Shown: one piece after another, positions 1 to 8,525 of the stretch | How the letters are laid out: the number at the start of each line of letters is the position of its first letter | Numbering within the stretch: position 1 is the stretch's first letter | NCBI RefSeq assembly: GCF_900101745.1 | Contig: NZ_FNAD01000009.1 | Span: forward strand, 167,364 to 231,363 | DNA from: Glycomyces harbinensis | Lineage (GTDB): Bacteria > Actinomycetota > Actinomycetes > Mycobacteriales > Micromonosporaceae | Length of the DNA: 64,000 nt | Direction: 5' to 3' | Notes under the pieces: generated by a model | Databases searched by the model: none | Seen by the model: only the letters and a program-made list of their open reading frames with translations | What the model was told of the DNA's origin: nothing | Program-made: the position numbers and the translations under genes

Positions 1-40
1 TCAGGTGCGCCCACCACGGGGCGCCGCTCTTACCAGCCAT
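1..40 (-). CDS. start of a second LCP-family gene, cut by the window edge
   Basis: Reading leftward from the ATG at 38-40, thirteen codons are visible (MAGKSGAPWWAHL) before the window ends. A GGAGAGGC ribosome-binding site sits directly before the ATG. The short N-terminus resembles that of the neighbouring LCP protein (..KASSPWWAKAM..), and both genes share the same GGAGAGGC-to-ATG arrangement. I infer a tandem LCP paralog transcribed in the same direction, 79 bases downstream of the first. Only 13 residues support this, so the family assignment is tentative. Confidence 0.45.
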   Translation of the reverse strand, partial: MAGKSGAPWWAHL

Positions 41-119
41 GCCTCTCCAAGGGTCCGGTCGGCGATATCACCGTATTGATAACGCTTCGGTAACGTGGCC
101 CGGTTGCATGGGAGACAGC

Positions 120-1256
120 CTAATCGGCGGTCTCGGTGGCACCGTCGGAGGGCGGAGCCGAGGAGTTCTCACTGGTCACGGTCGCGCAGTCGGGGTGCGA
201 GTCGCCGCTGAGCCAGTCGGGGTACTCGCAGGCCCACTCGTTGAGGGTATCGCTCTCGATCGCGTCCCACAGCGCCTCGGACGCGACCTCCTCGTCGGTG
301 CCCTCGTGGATGAGCACGTACGAGGTCCCGTTGATGCTGCCCTCCGAGGACGGCGTGCCGATCGAGAGGATCTCGTTGGGGTCGATGTCGCGCATCTGCG
401 TGATCAGGTCGATGAGGTTGTAGCCGCCGACGTCGAGCGTCAGCGCGTCGCCGAAGCTGTTGAGCAGGCTCACGGCCTTGGCCGGGTCGGTCGCGTACCC
501 CTGCTCCTTCGCCCGCTCCAGGATCTTCTTGATCGCCTGCTGCTGCATCTTCTGGCGGCCGAAGTCGCCCCAGGTCCCGTTCTCGTAGTCCTCGTCGGAG
601 TCCCAGCCGTAGCGCTGGCGCACCAGGTCGAGCGCGTCCTTGCGGTCGTACTCGGCGCAGCCCTTGGGGAAGGTCTTGTCCGTGTGGATCGAGGTGATCT
701 CGTGCCAGGGGCACAGCTCGATGGTCCCCAGCTCGCCGACCATGTCGAGGAAGCCCTCGAAGTTCGCGATCGCGCCGCCGTCGAACTGGACGCCGGTGAG
801 GTTGGTGATGGTCTCGGCGGTGTTCTGGAACGACTCGCCCCAGTCCTCGGAGTAGGCGAACGCCTCCGTCAGCTTCGTCTGCTCGGCCGGGACGCCCGAG
901 GGGATGTCCACCAGGAGGTCGCGCGGCAGCGAGATCATCGAGACCTGCGTGAGGTCCTTGTTGACGTGGACGATGATGTCGGCGTCGGTGCGGGCCTCGC
1001 CGCCCGCGTCCACGCGCTCGTCGGTGCCCAGGACCAGGAAGTTCAGGGGCCCCTCGATGTCGGCGCCCGCCACGGCCTCGACCCGCTGGTCCCCCAGGAG
1101 GTCCTCCTGGTTCACCGAGTTGTTGACCAGGTTGAGGCTGACCTGGGCGGCGATCGCGCCGCCGCCGGCGACGACCATGACCATCGAACCGCTGATGACC
1201 ATGGCCTTCGCCCACCAGGGGGACGACGCCTTGGCAGCGTGTTTGACCGGGCTCAT
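120..1256 (-). CDS. LCP (LytR-CpsA-Psr) family cell-wall polymer ligase
   Basis: 378 residues. LCP enzymes transfer polyprenyl-pyrophosphate-linked glycopolymers to peptidoglycan (or arabinogalactan-type acceptors) on the outer membrane face. One N-terminal membrane segment lies at about residues 14-38. It is followed by the LCP core: FLVLGTDER, then RTDADIIVHVN, SLPRDLLVDIP, and the late arginine motif VRQRYGW with a downstream GRQKMQQQ helix. These are the pyrophosphate and metal-binding signatures of the family. The start is the ATG at 1254-1256 with GGGAGAGGC just before it. A second gene with a similar N-terminus begins at position 40, suggesting a tandem LCP pair; a third LCP gene lies at 19738-20901. 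The C-terminal tail, about 50 residues, is acidic and low complexity. Which polymer is transferred cannot be read from the sequence. Confidence 0.9.
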   Translation of the reverse strand: MSPVKHAAKASSPWWAKAMVISGSMVMVVAGGGAIAAQVSLNLVNNSVNQEDLLGDQRVEAVAGADIEGPLNFLVLGTDERVDAGGEARTDADIIVHVNKDLTQVSMISLPRDLLVDIPSGVPAEQTKLTEAFAYSEDWGESFQNTAETITNLTGVQFDGGAIANFEGFLDMVGELGTIELCPWHEITSIHTDKTFPKGCAEYDRKDALDLVRQRYGWDSDEDYENGTWGDFGRQKMQQQAIKKILERAKEQGYATDPAKAVSLLNSFGDALTLDVGGYNLIDLITQMRDIDPNEILSIGTPSSEGSINGTSYVLIHEGTDEEVASEALWDAIESDTLNEWACEYPDWLSGDSHPDCATVTSENSSAPPSDGATETAD

Positions 1257-1431
1257 TGCCTCTCCCGTACGTTCAGTGGGGTGCGGCGGCGCAGCCGGGG
1301 TGGGCTGGGCCGCTCTGAGGGGTACACGCGCAGTTCACCTGGGGGGTTGCGCATACATGACCATAGTTCATTTCCATCGCGTAACCACTCGGTCCACGGC
1401 CCGTCGGGCCGTTCAGTGAGAATGATTCGGA

Positions 1432-2388
1432 TTAAGAGCTGAAATACAGTATGACGCCTGCAGCGCCCACCGCGAACAGGAACGCGACGGCGAGCCTCGC
1501 GGCGCTCCAGGCGCGCTCGCCGACCACCCGGCCGGTCTCCCCGTGCACCGCGACCATCCGCGCCCGGCCCCGGTGCGGATACGAGGCCAGCCACACCGGC
1601 AGCAGCACCAGCCGGTACGCCAGGCCCGCGTACGCCGTGTCGATGCCCTGCACGTGCCGCTCGTCCCCGCCGACCCGGGCGCGCACCTCGGCCTCGATCG
1701 ACCCGGCCATCCGGGCCTTCGCCAGCTCCAGCCCGGTCTCCGGCTCCAGGTCGTAGCGCTGCACCCAGTACCCCTCGAGCCGCTCCGGCGCGAACGGCAC
1801 CGCATCGGCGAGCGTCCAGTCGCGCATGAGGTCGGCCAGCGCCCGGCCGTCGAGGCGCACCGTCGCCGGGATCGCGACCGCGGTGAAGTCCCGGTCGACC
1901 ACGCCGGCCGCCGGGGTCCAGTGCACGCCCCTGACCCGGGCGCCCGTGTCGCCCCCGGCCCGCGACCAGTACGCCTCGCCGCGGGCGGCCCGGTACCGCG
2001 ACCTGGTGCGCGCCTGCCACACCCAGTGCGGCAGGTAGGCGCCCCGGAACGTCGTGGACTCGTCGATGCGCCGCAGTACGGACGGGGCGAACGGGCGCCG
2101 CCGCGCCCAGTCGCGCAGGAGCCGGCGCGCGGTGGCCCGCTCGATCCGGAACGGCACGAGCGCCTCGGGGGCGACGATGAGCTCGGGGGTGTCGTCGGCG
2201 TACCGCAGTGTCGCCTTGGGCGCCAACGCGGTCCAGTCGGGGTCCTGGAGGCGGCGGGCCGCGGGGCGGCCGTGCTGCTCGGTGCCGCAGGCGCCGCAGG
2301 CGAGGACGGTGGCGCCGGGTGCGGTCCGCAGCGGGGCGCCGCAGGAGGTGCACGGACATGAGGGGAGCAACGCACACCATCCTTCCAT
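1432..2388 (-). CDS. zinc-ribbon protein with C-terminal membrane anchor
   Basis: 318 residues. The N-terminus holds a four-cysteine zinc ribbon (CTSCG .. CGACG, residues 13-35). The middle is a soluble domain rich in aromatic residues and YW motifs (for example YLPHWVW, YWVQRYDLE), and the last 20 residues form a hydrophobic segment ending in YFSS. This arrangement matches a widespread actinobacterial family of uncharacterised zinc-ribbon membrane proteins, sometimes mislabelled as helicase- or DnaJ-like because of the ribbon. I chose the ATG at 2386-2388; an in-frame GTG nine bases upstream has a closer GGGAG and is an alternative. It is divergent from the GGDEF gene, with 144 bases between them. 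No catalytic motif is visible and I assign no function. Confidence 0.8.
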   Translation of the reverse strand: MEGWCALLPSCPCTSCGAPLRTAPGATVLACGACGTEQHGRPAARRLQDPDWTALAPKATLRYADDTPELIVAPEALVPFRIERATARRLLRDWARRRPFAPSVLRRIDESTTFRGAYLPHWVWQARTRSRYRAARGEAYWSRAGGDTGARVRGVHWTPAAGVVDRDFTAVAIPATVRLDGRALADLMRDWTLADAVPFAPERLEGYWVQRYDLEPETGLELAKARMAGSIEAEVRARVGGDERHVQGIDTAYAGLAYRLVLLPVWLASYPHRGRARMVAVHGETGRVVGERAWSAARLAVAFLFAVGAAGVILYFSS

Positions 2389-2532
2389 TTCGGGCACTGC
2401 TCCCACTCTAAGGGCCGCGGCCGCCCGACGGAGGAAAACGGTTCGGGCCCATGCCCATCCGTCGAGTCCGGACGGAGCGGTCGGGACCCGCCCCACTGGA
2501 TATATCGCCGCGGCGGTGGCAGGATAGAGCGC

Positions 2533-4131
2533 GTGACGCCACGGAGGGGGATCACGTCTGCGCGTGATTATGACGACCAGTATCTGCGCCTGCGCGGACT
2601 CATGCGGTCGGGCCAGGTCGCCGAGGCCGTCAGCGAGAGCACCTGGATCTCCTACAACTCGGAGACCGCCCACCAGCGGGCCCAGGCGTGGCTCTTCATC
2701 CTCGAGGGCCAGATCAGCCAGCGGGCGATCGACAAGATCCCCGGCACCATCGACCAGGCCGGCACCGCGGTCGCCCGCTGCCGCGACCCCCGGCTCGACG
2801 GCAAGTACCACGCGCTCGCGGCCTGGTACTACCACCACCACATCAAGTCCCTCGACTTCACCGCGCAGCGGCTGGTCCTCTCCCAGCGCGCGCTGCGCTC
2901 GATGACCGAGGCGAGCCAGGGCGCGGTCGACGCCTGGTACGACCTGGCCGTGATCCTCTCCAACTGCGGCTACCAGCAGCAGGCGGCCGGCGCCCTGGAC
3001 CAGTGCCACACCCTCGCCGAGCGCGCCGGAATCAGCCGGTCCTCAGTGGAGGGCGTGGAGATCCGGGTCCGGGACGCGCTGCTGCGCTACTACACCGGCG
3101 ACCCGCGGGCGTGCACGGGCCAGCTGCGCCAGGAGCTGCGCCGCGTCAAGCCGAACCTGCACGACCTGGACACGCGCGAACTCGAGTGGGTGCACTACGC
3201 GCTGGCGCGCCTGAGCCTGCTCGGCTTCAGCGAGCAGTGGTCGGTGGAGCACCTGCTGCCGGAGGAGACCTCGTCGGTGGAGGCCCAGGACCTGCGGATC
3301 ATGGCGCGCGCCTCGCGGCTCATCGCGCAGGCGCGGGGCCTGGAGGCCCTGGAGGTGCTGGAGACCCGCGAGATCGGGGACGAGACGCTCGGCGTCATGG
3401 AGCCGCAGCACCTGAAGTCCCTCGCCCTGGTCGCGAAGGGCGACCACGCCGCCTCGATCCTGGCGGCGCACGCGACGACGTACGCGCTCTACAAGCAGAT
3501 TAACGAGTTCCACACGATCTACCTGGCCTCGGCGGCGGCGCTGGTGGACCACGACCAGCTGCGCCGCGCGGCGGCGGGCTGGGCCGACCGGGCCAACACC
3601 GACGATCTGACGGGGCTGCCGAACCGGCGGCGCCTGGACGCGTTCCTGTCCGATGTGGACGGCGACGGGATGATCGCGGTGCTCGACCTGGACGGGTTCA
3701 AGGCGGTCAACGACACGCACGGGCACCAGGCGGGGGACGCGATCCTCCAGCGGGTGGCGGCGCTCCTGTCGAGCGTGGTGCGCTCGGGCGACCTGTTGGC
3801 GCGCACCGGCGGCGACGAGTTCATCCTGGTGCTGCCGGGTGCGACGGAGTACGACGCGGACGCGGTGTCGGACCGCATCCGGGTCGCCGTCGCGGCGGAG
3901 AAGTGGGAGTACTCGGTGCCGGGAACGCCGGTCGACGTGTCGATCGGCTGGGCCCGGCTGGCGGCGGGCGGGAATCCGGCGCAGACGCTGTGGGCGGCCG
4001 ACCAGGCGATGTACCAGATGAAGCGCTCGCGCAAGCACTACTTAAGCAAAGGCTGGATCGGGCGGATCTGGGCGAGCCCGGGAGAGTCTGAACAAATCGG
4101 ACGCTCCGGGGACCCCCCGGTTCAAGCGTAG
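2533..4131 (+). CDS. TPR-like sensor with C-terminal GGDEF diguanylate cyclase
   Basis: 532 residues, GTG start. The N-terminal 340 residues are helical with repeated Ala/Leu/Tyr spacing typical of tetratricopeptide-like repeats. The C-terminal domain (about 354-495) starts with DDLTGLPNRR, has DLDGFKAVNDTHGHQAGD and an intact GGDEF at 426-430. An inhibitory-site RxxD (RSGD, 417-420) lies exactly five residues before GGDEF, so product feedback is expected. It should condense two GTP to c-di-GMP, which in filamentous actinobacteria delays sporulation through BldD. No membrane segment is seen, so the enzyme is probably cytoplasmic and its TPR-like part binds a partner protein. No EAL domain is present. 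The tail after residue 495 is unconserved. Confidence 0.93.
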   Translation: MTPRRGITSARDYDDQYLRLRGLMRSGQVAEAVSESTWISYNSETAHQRAQAWLFILEGQISQRAIDKIPGTIDQAGTAVARCRDPRLDGKYHALAAWYYHHHIKSLDFTAQRLVLSQRALRSMTEASQGAVDAWYDLAVILSNCGYQQQAAGALDQCHTLAERAGISRSSVEGVEIRVRDALLRYYTGDPRACTGQLRQELRRVKPNLHDLDTRELEWVHYALARLSLLGFSEQWSVEHLLPEETSSVEAQDLRIMARASRLIAQARGLEALEVLETREIGDETLGVMEPQHLKSLALVAKGDHAASILAAHATTYALYKQINEFHTIYLASAAALVDHDQLRRAAAGWADRANTDDLTGLPNRRRLDAFLSDVDGDGMIAVLDLDGFKAVNDTHGHQAGDAILQRVAALLSSVVRSGDLLARTGGDEFILVLPGATEYDADAVSDRIRVAVAAEKWEYSVPGTPVDVSIGWARLAAGGNPAQTLWAADQAMYQMKRSRKHYLSKGWIGRIWASPGESEQIGRSGDPPVQA

Positions 4132-4197
4132 TTCCCGGGTCCGACGGTGCTTTCGGTTCGGGCGCAACGCGAGTCGCGCTCGCGCGGTCCGGCCCTG

Positions 4198-5115
4198 CTA
4201 CGGGCAGGGCGCGAAGATCGCGTCCAGGTCCACGTCGGCCACCGCGCCCGCGAAGCCCTCCTCCTCGTACCTCGCGCAGGCGGCGGCGATGTTCGCCTCC
4301 TCCGCGGCGTAGTCGACGGCCAGGATCAGCTTTCCGGCGGCCGCGATCTCCCGCACATGGGCGAGGTTCTCGGCGCACCACTCCTCGGTGCAGGGCTCGT
4401 CGGGGTTGATGAAGAACAGCTCCTCGACGCCGAGCCCGTCGATCGCGTCGAGGTACCCGTCGAACCCGATGAGCTCGGGCGAGTTCTGCACCAGCACGTC
4501 GAGCCGGTCGTCGGTGTACTCGTCGATGGCCTTGACCTGGTCGGCCATCTTCTGCGCCAGTGAATCCCGGTCCTCGCCGGGCACGAGGCCGAGGTCGATC
4601 TCCTCGTACGCGTTCGGCACGTCGAGGTACACCCCGTCGAACCCGGCCGCGATCGCCTGGTCCAGGCGCGGGCGCATCACCAGGTCCCGCCAGCGCTCGT
4701 CCCAGTACCGCACGAAGTACTCGTCGGGCCAGTCGCCCCACTGGTTGAGGACCAGGTCGGTCTCGGCGACGGCGGGGTACTCGGGCCGGTAGGTCTCGAT
4801 CGAGCCCATCGTGAAGTACGCGTAGACGGTCTTGCCGGAGTCCTTGAGCGCGGTGATCTCCTCGGTGCTCCAGTAGCCTTCGCCGCCGTCGCGGGCCAGG
4901 TCGATGACCGCGACCTCCTGCGGCGTCGCCGCGAGGGCGTCGAGCGCGTCGCCGTCGTAGCCGCTGAGCTGGTAGATCCAGTCGCGGGGCGCCTGCGCGG
5001 CGCCGGCGGGCTCCTCGGTCGCGGGCGGCGGGCCGGTCGGTTCGGCCCCGGCGTCCTGCGTGCAGGCGGCGAGCAGGAGCGGGAGCGCGAGGAGCGCGGC
5101 GGGGAGGCGTCTCAT
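4198..5115 (-). CDS. lipoprotein with GH114 / endo-alpha-1,4-polygalactosaminidase-like fold
   Basis: 305 residues. A lipobox signal peptide is clear: MRRLP, a leucine/alanine core, then LLAAC with the modified cysteine at about residue 18. The mature part starts with a low-complexity Pro/Ala linker. It then follows the TM1410/GH114 pattern: WIYQLSGYDG, AVIDLARDGG, VYAYFTMGSIETYRPEY, DEYFVRYWDERW, and GFDGVYLDVPNAYE, with acidic residues at the ends of barrel strands. Family members hydrolyse or bind galactosamine-type polysaccharides; the exact substrate is unknown. The gene lies 22 bases downstream of the P1 peptidase on the same strand and probably shares its transcript. It acts outside the membrane. 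The fold assignment is firm; the activity is an inference from the family. Confidence 0.85.
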   Translation of the reverse strand: MRRLPAALLALPLLLAACTQDAGAEPTGPPPATEEPAGAAQAPRDWIYQLSGYDGDALDALAATPQEVAVIDLARDGGEGYWSTEEITALKDSGKTVYAYFTMGSIETYRPEYPAVAETDLVLNQWGDWPDEYFVRYWDERWRDLVMRPRLDQAIAAGFDGVYLDVPNAYEEIDLGLVPGEDRDSLAQKMADQVKAIDEYTDDRLDVLVQNSPELIGFDGYLDAIDGLGVEELFFINPDEPCTEEWCAENLAHVREIAAAGKLILAVDYAAEEANIAAACARYEEEGFAGAVADVDLDAIFAPCP

Positions 5116-5137
5116 GCCCGAAGTCTAAGGGGGTGGC

Positions 5138-5962
5138 TCAGATGTCCGTGCCGATCGCCTCGGCCACGGCCTCGACGGCGAGGGCCCGGACGACGTCGAC
5201 GGAGGCGGGCACCAGGCCGGTGGCGGCGGCCACGAACGCGTCGCCGTCCATGCGCGTGTGCACGGGGCTGATGGCCTTCGCGAGGCCGTCGTGCGCGCCC
5301 TGGGCGACCAGGGCGCAGTCGACCTTGTCGAGCCGCGCGTTGGTGACCACGACGCCGATGGTGGTGTTGCGCCCGAACGACCCGCTCGCGAAGCCTTCGG
5401 GCCGCAGGAGCCGGCGGTCGAGCGGCCCGGGTTCGCCGAAGGCGTTGACGGCCGCGAGCGCGCTCACGACGACCGGTCCGGCCGCGACGGTTGCCGACCT
5501 GAGCCCGGAGGGGAGCGTCACGCCCCGCCACTGCCCCACCGTGGCGCCCCTGCCCGCCCCGACGGGCCCGTCGAGGGCCGGTTCGAACGGGGCCATGGCC
5601 GCGTCGCAGGCCTCGTAGCCCTGGGGTGCGGCCGGGACGTTGCCGGTGCCGTCGAGGTCGTAGAGGCCGAGGGTCGGCACTATCGGGACGGGTCCGCCGG
5701 GGGTCGCGACGCCGCGGCCGCGCTCGGCGAGCCAGCGCATGACCCCGTCGGCGGCGGCGAGGCCGAACGCGGAACCGCCCGTGAGCAGGACCGCGTCGAT
5801 GCCGGTGTTGGCGCGGAGGGGGTCGAGCAGTTCGATCTCCCGGCTGGCGGGGGCCCCTCCCCGCACCTCGCCGGAGGCGACGGTGGCCTCGTCGAACAGC
5901 AGCACCGTGCAGCCGGTGTGCTCGCCGGTCCAGTGGCCGACGCGAACTCCCAAGTCCCGCAT
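5138..5962 (-). CDS. P1 family (DmpA / NylC-type) peptidase, N-terminal-nucleophile hydrolase
   Basis: 274 residues. The family cleaves itself before a Ser or Thr to form an alpha/beta enzyme acting on N-terminal residues or cyclic and oligomeric amides. Here the candidate self-cleavage site is the Asn-Thr of GRNTTIGVVVTNARLDK near residue 205, as in NylC-like members. Other family motifs are GVRVGHWT at the N-terminus, GGAPASRE, LDPLR and LTGGSAFGLAAADGVMRWL. There is no signal peptide, so it should act in the cytoplasm. The start is the ATG at 5960-5962, with only a weak ribosome-binding site. It is the first gene of a probable two-gene unit with the GH114-like lipoprotein. The natural substrate is not known. 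Confidence 0.88.
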   Translation of the reverse strand: MRDLGVRVGHWTGEHTGCTVLLFDEATVASGEVRGGAPASREIELLDPLRANTGIDAVLLTGGSAFGLAAADGVMRWLAERGRGVATPGGPVPIVPTLGLYDLDGTGNVPAAPQGYEACDAAMAPFEPALDGPVGAGRGATVGQWRGVTLPSGLRSATVAAGPVVVSALAAVNAFGEPGPLDRRLLRPEGFASGSFGRNTTIGVVVTNARLDKVDCALVAQGAHDGLAKAISPVHTRMDGDAFVAAATGLVPASVDVVRALAVEAVAEAIGTDI

Positions 5963-6282
5963 CCGGACAGACTACCTTCACCTGCCGGAAACCCGCTGCT
6001 CGAATTTCATAACCGAACGATAACTAAGTGCTTTGTGGACAGTGTTGCGCGCTACATGTGACCCACGCGAAATCCCTGGATTTTCAGGGCATACAGGCCC
6101 TAGCATTGATGTTGAGGCCGATGGAAGCAGTGGCGGAACGGCGAACCCGAACCGCTCGTGCTGCCGGCCACCGGAGCGATCCAGCGGGATCGCGACGGAT
6201 CACCGCCGTCGACAATGGCGTCATCGACGAGCGGTCCCCCTTCAGATAGCAATCCGGCACACCCTGCCGGGAAGGAATCATC
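5963..6282. other. 320-base gap between divergent genes
   Basis: No convincing gene is seen. The gap must hold the promoters of the P1 peptidase (leftward) and of the small gene at 6283 (rightward). It is less GC-rich than the flanks near 6000-6110 and contains a short dyad, CCCTG-gatttt-CAGGG, around 6075-6092. No riboswitch or RNA gene is recognisable. Confidence 0.4.
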
Positions 6283-6501
6283 ATGCACGAGTTCGTAGGT
6301 GCTTACCTCGCAGTCGACGCCGCCAACACCACCGCCACCTCGGCCCTGCCGAACGCGCCGGTCGTTGACGATGGCCGGGCCGACAAGCCGTATGTCTTCG
6401 GCGTCACCCGTCCCGAGAAGGTCCGCCTCTCGACCGCCGGCGTGCTGCGCCGGGTGGCCGACCGTGTCGAGGGCCGCGCCCTCGCCGGCCTGGCCCGATA
6501 G
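6283..6501 (+). CDS. small hypothetical protein
   Basis: 72 residues with a good ribosome-binding site (GGGAAGGA, about nine bases before the ATG). The protein starts MHEFVGAYLAVDAANTTA and ends with an Arg/Ala-rich helix (LRRVADRVEGRALAGLAR). No membrane segment, cysteine pair or known motif is visible. I accept it because of the ribosome-binding site and because it fills an otherwise empty stretch upstream of a terminator, but I do not recognise the family. It could be a spurious reading frame in GC-rich DNA. Confidence 0.5.
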   Translation: MHEFVGAYLAVDAANTTATSALPNAPVVDDGRADKPYVFGVTRPEKVRLSTAGVLRRVADRVEGRALAGLAR

Positions 6502-6642
6502 GTCCGAGGCGAGCGCGCCCACAAGGCGCCGCGCCCGACTGCACAACTCAAAAACCCACTAGAACGCTACGCGCTGCGGCTGCTTCCCAAGAGCCCCAGT
6601 GCGTTTCGTTCGCTCCGGGGTCATGACCGGAGGACGTGGGAA

Positions 6643-6679
6643 GACGGCGGGTCCCGGCTTCGAGCCGGGACCCGCCGTC
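6643..6679 (-). terminator. perfect 17-bp hairpin downstream of the LPXTG gene
   Basis: The arms are GACGGCGGGTCCCGGCT and its exact complement with a three-base TCG loop. It is the second of two hairpins met by transcription leaving the surface-protein gene at 6739-8325. No long T tract follows, as is usual in high-GC actinobacteria. Confidence 0.75.
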
Positions 6680-6696
6680 GCGTCCCGGCACGCGCC

Positions 6697-6726
6697 GGGC
6701 GCCCGGCCGGGAACGGCCGGGCGCCC
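6697..6726 (-). terminator. perfect 13-bp hairpin just after the LPXTG gene stop
   Basis: The arms GGGCGCCCGGCCG and CGGCCGGGCGCCC enclose a GGAA tetraloop, 12 bases downstream of the stop codon of the gene at 6739-8325. With the hairpin at 6643-6679 it forms a tandem terminator. Confidence 0.75.
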
Positions 6727-6738
6727 AGTGGTGACGGT

Positions 6739-8325
6739 CTACTCGGCGACCGCGCCGGCGGTCTTGCGGCGCCGGCCCAGGACGATCAGGACCACGCCCG
6801 CTACCAGTACCGCGCCGGCCGCGACGTAGATCACGGTCAGGGAGGTCCCGGTGGTCGGCAGCCGGCCCGAGCCGCCGCCGTTGAGCGTGAAAGCGGCCTT
6901 GTTGTCCTTCGGGTCGCTCTCGAAGTCGCCGGGGTAGTCCTCGTAGTCGAGCGCGATGACCTCGACGGACCCGGCGCCGTCGGCGTCCTCGTCGGTGACC
7001 TTGACGTCGACCGGCATGGCCTGGTCCGACCCGGGGGACAGCTCGTGGAACATGCAGATGAAGTCGAGCTCGGCGAGCCGCTCCTCGGTGACCTCGTCGT
7101 CCAGGTACGAGCCCATCTCGTCCCCTTCGAAGCAGTTCCACTCGTCGCCGCCCACCGTCATGACGACCTCGACGCCCTCCGGCAGCTCGACCAGGACCGC
7201 GTAGGACCCGGGTCCGTCGAAGAAGCTGTAGGCGCCGGCGGGGCCCTCGTTCCCGGCCCGGAGTTTCACGGTGACCTCGTCGCCGTTCCCGCCCTTGACG
7301 TCGATGGCCTCGGTGGTGAGGTCGTACAGCTGCTGGGAGGTCGTGATGTCGATGTTCCCGTGGAACTCGTCGACGAACTCGCTCTCGGGCTCGCTCACGG
7401 TCCGCAGGCCGAACAGGTCGCCCGACCCCTCGTCCCAGAACACGCCGCCGAAGTCGGCTTCGAGCCGGTCGGCGCCGACGGTGTACACCTCGTAGACGCA
7501 GTCGCACACGTCGACCGGCCCGGGGGCGCTCTCGTGGACCGTGTACCCGATCGGGGTGTCGAAGGTGAACACCGTCCCGGGCAGGTCCTCGAAGTCGGTC
7601 ACGACGCAGGTGACGTTGACGCCCTCGTTCACGATGCAGTTGTCGTAGCCGGCGCCCGGCCAGGCGAGGCCGTGCGGCAGGTACTCGGGTGCCCAGGTGG
7701 TGACGACCACGGCTTCGGCGTTCGCCGACAACGCCGACTCCTGGAGGAACTCGGGCGCCACGTCGACCGTGGAGCCGGGCTCGACGCCGTCGTAGGCGGC
7801 GTTGCCGAGCAGGTACGGGCGGCCGTACCCGTCGCCCTCGTAGGGGAGGACCTCGACGGTGCCCTCGATCGTCTCCACGGTCTCGCCGTCGACGTCGACG
7901 GTGACGGTGTAGTCGTGGACGCCTTCGACCGCGCCGACGAGCGCCTTGTACTCGAAGGCGAACTCGACCGGGTTGTCCGCGTCCTCGGCGATGCACAGGA
8001 ACTGCCCGGTGTCGGCGTAGAGGCCGCAGCCGTCCCAGTCGTAGGTCTGGAGCAGTCGCAAGCCGGAGCCGGTGTCGTAGTCGATGTGGGCGGTCACGTC
8101 GTGCTCGCCTTCGGCGAAGTCCTCGCCGAACTCGAGGGTGAGGCCGCCGAGGTGGTGCTCGTTGTCGGCGACGACCTCGGAGGCGATGTCCAGGTCGACC
8201 GAGACGGGGACGGGGGCCTGGGCGGAGGCCGGGAGCGCGAACGCTCCGGCGCCGAGCGCCGCGGCTCCCGCGGCGGCGGCGGTCCGGGCGAAGGCACGCC
8301 CGAACCTGTTTTTGGGTGCACTCAT
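6739..8325 (-). CDS. LPXTG-anchored surface protein (paralog of 8526-10130)
   Basis: 528 residues. A secretory signal peptide begins at MSAPKNRFGRAFARTA and ends at ALPASAQA, near residue 35. The mature part is acidic, beta-rich and low in lysine, like repeated Ig-like adhesin domains. At the C-terminus LPTTG (starting at residue 489) is followed by a hydrophobic stretch and RRRK, the standard sortase sorting signal. The protein should be covalently attached to peptidoglycan. I place the start at 8325, where AGGAAACC precedes the ATG and the signal peptide begins; upstream in-frame starts would add 44 residues with no signal-peptide character. It aligns along its length with the next gene upstream (shared phrases such as VFTGVEPGSTV or DGVEPGSTVDV, LFGLRTVSEPESEFVD, FFDGPGSYAVL). 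No sortase gene is in the window. Confidence 0.88.
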   Translation of the reverse strand: MSAPKNRFGRAFARTAAAAGAAALGAGAFALPASAQAPVPVSVDLDIASEVVADNEHHLGGLTLEFGEDFAEGEHDVTAHIDYDTGSGLRLLQTYDWDGCGLYADTGQFLCIAEDADNPVEFAFEYKALVGAVEGVHDYTVTVDVDGETVETIEGTVEVLPYEGDGYGRPYLLGNAAYDGVEPGSTVDVAPEFLQESALSANAEAVVVTTWAPEYLPHGLAWPGAGYDNCIVNEGVNVTCVVTDFEDLPGTVFTFDTPIGYTVHESAPGPVDVCDCVYEVYTVGADRLEADFGGVFWDEGSGDLFGLRTVSEPESEFVDEFHGNIDITTSQQLYDLTTEAIDVKGGNGDEVTVKLRAGNEGPAGAYSFFDGPGSYAVLVELPEGVEVVMTVGGDEWNCFEGDEMGSYLDDEVTEERLAELDFICMFHELSPGSDQAMPVDVKVTDEDADGAGSVEVIALDYEDYPGDFESDPKDNKAAFTLNGGGSGRLPTTGTSLTVIYVAAGAVLVAGVVLIVLGRRRKTAGAVAE

Positions 8326-8374
8326 GGCAGGGTTTCCTAGCTGGTGATCGAGGACGGTCCTTTGTGGCCGCCTC

Positions 8375-8401
8375 AGAGGGACTGGATGTCTACTAGACGC
8401 G
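8375..8401 (-). promoter_or_regulatory. upstream element shared with the paralogous LPXTG gene
   Basis: On the coding strand this reads CGCGTCTAGTA, six variable bases, then CAGTCCCTCT, about 50 bases before the start codon. The same two blocks occur at 10176-10201 before the second LPXTG gene. Their position fits a promoter -10/transcript-start region or a common operator. No sigma-factor class can be assigned with confidence. Confidence 0.55.
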
Positions 8402-8479
8402 GCCGGTCCCCGAGTTGACGCAGCCGTTGCGGGGAAAATTCGTGACGGTGATCTCACGGTGCGTGCCGCCCGTGAAAGA

Positions 8480-8509
8480 GGGGCCCCCGTCCACCCGGAC
8501 GAGGGCCCC
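8480..8509 (-). terminator. hairpin downstream of the second LPXTG gene
   Basis: GGGGCCC-C-CGTCC, loop ACCC, GGACG-A-GGGCCCC: twelve pairs with one mismatch, 16 bases after the stop of the gene at 8526-10130. It separates the two LPXTG genes, which therefore appear to be independent transcription units. Confidence 0.7.
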
Positions 8510-8525
8510 GATGCGCTTGCGGCGC

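Noticed and set aside
1543..2361. Long plus-strand frame opposite the zinc-ribbon gene
   Set aside because: Arg/Pro/His-rich composition is typical of antisense frames in high-GC DNA; the minus-strand frame has a zinc ribbon and membrane anchor.
6100..6546. 148-codon minus-strand frame over the small gene at 6283
   Set aside because: No ribosome-binding site and shadow-like composition; the plus-strand frame has GGGAAGGA at the right distance, although neither is certain.
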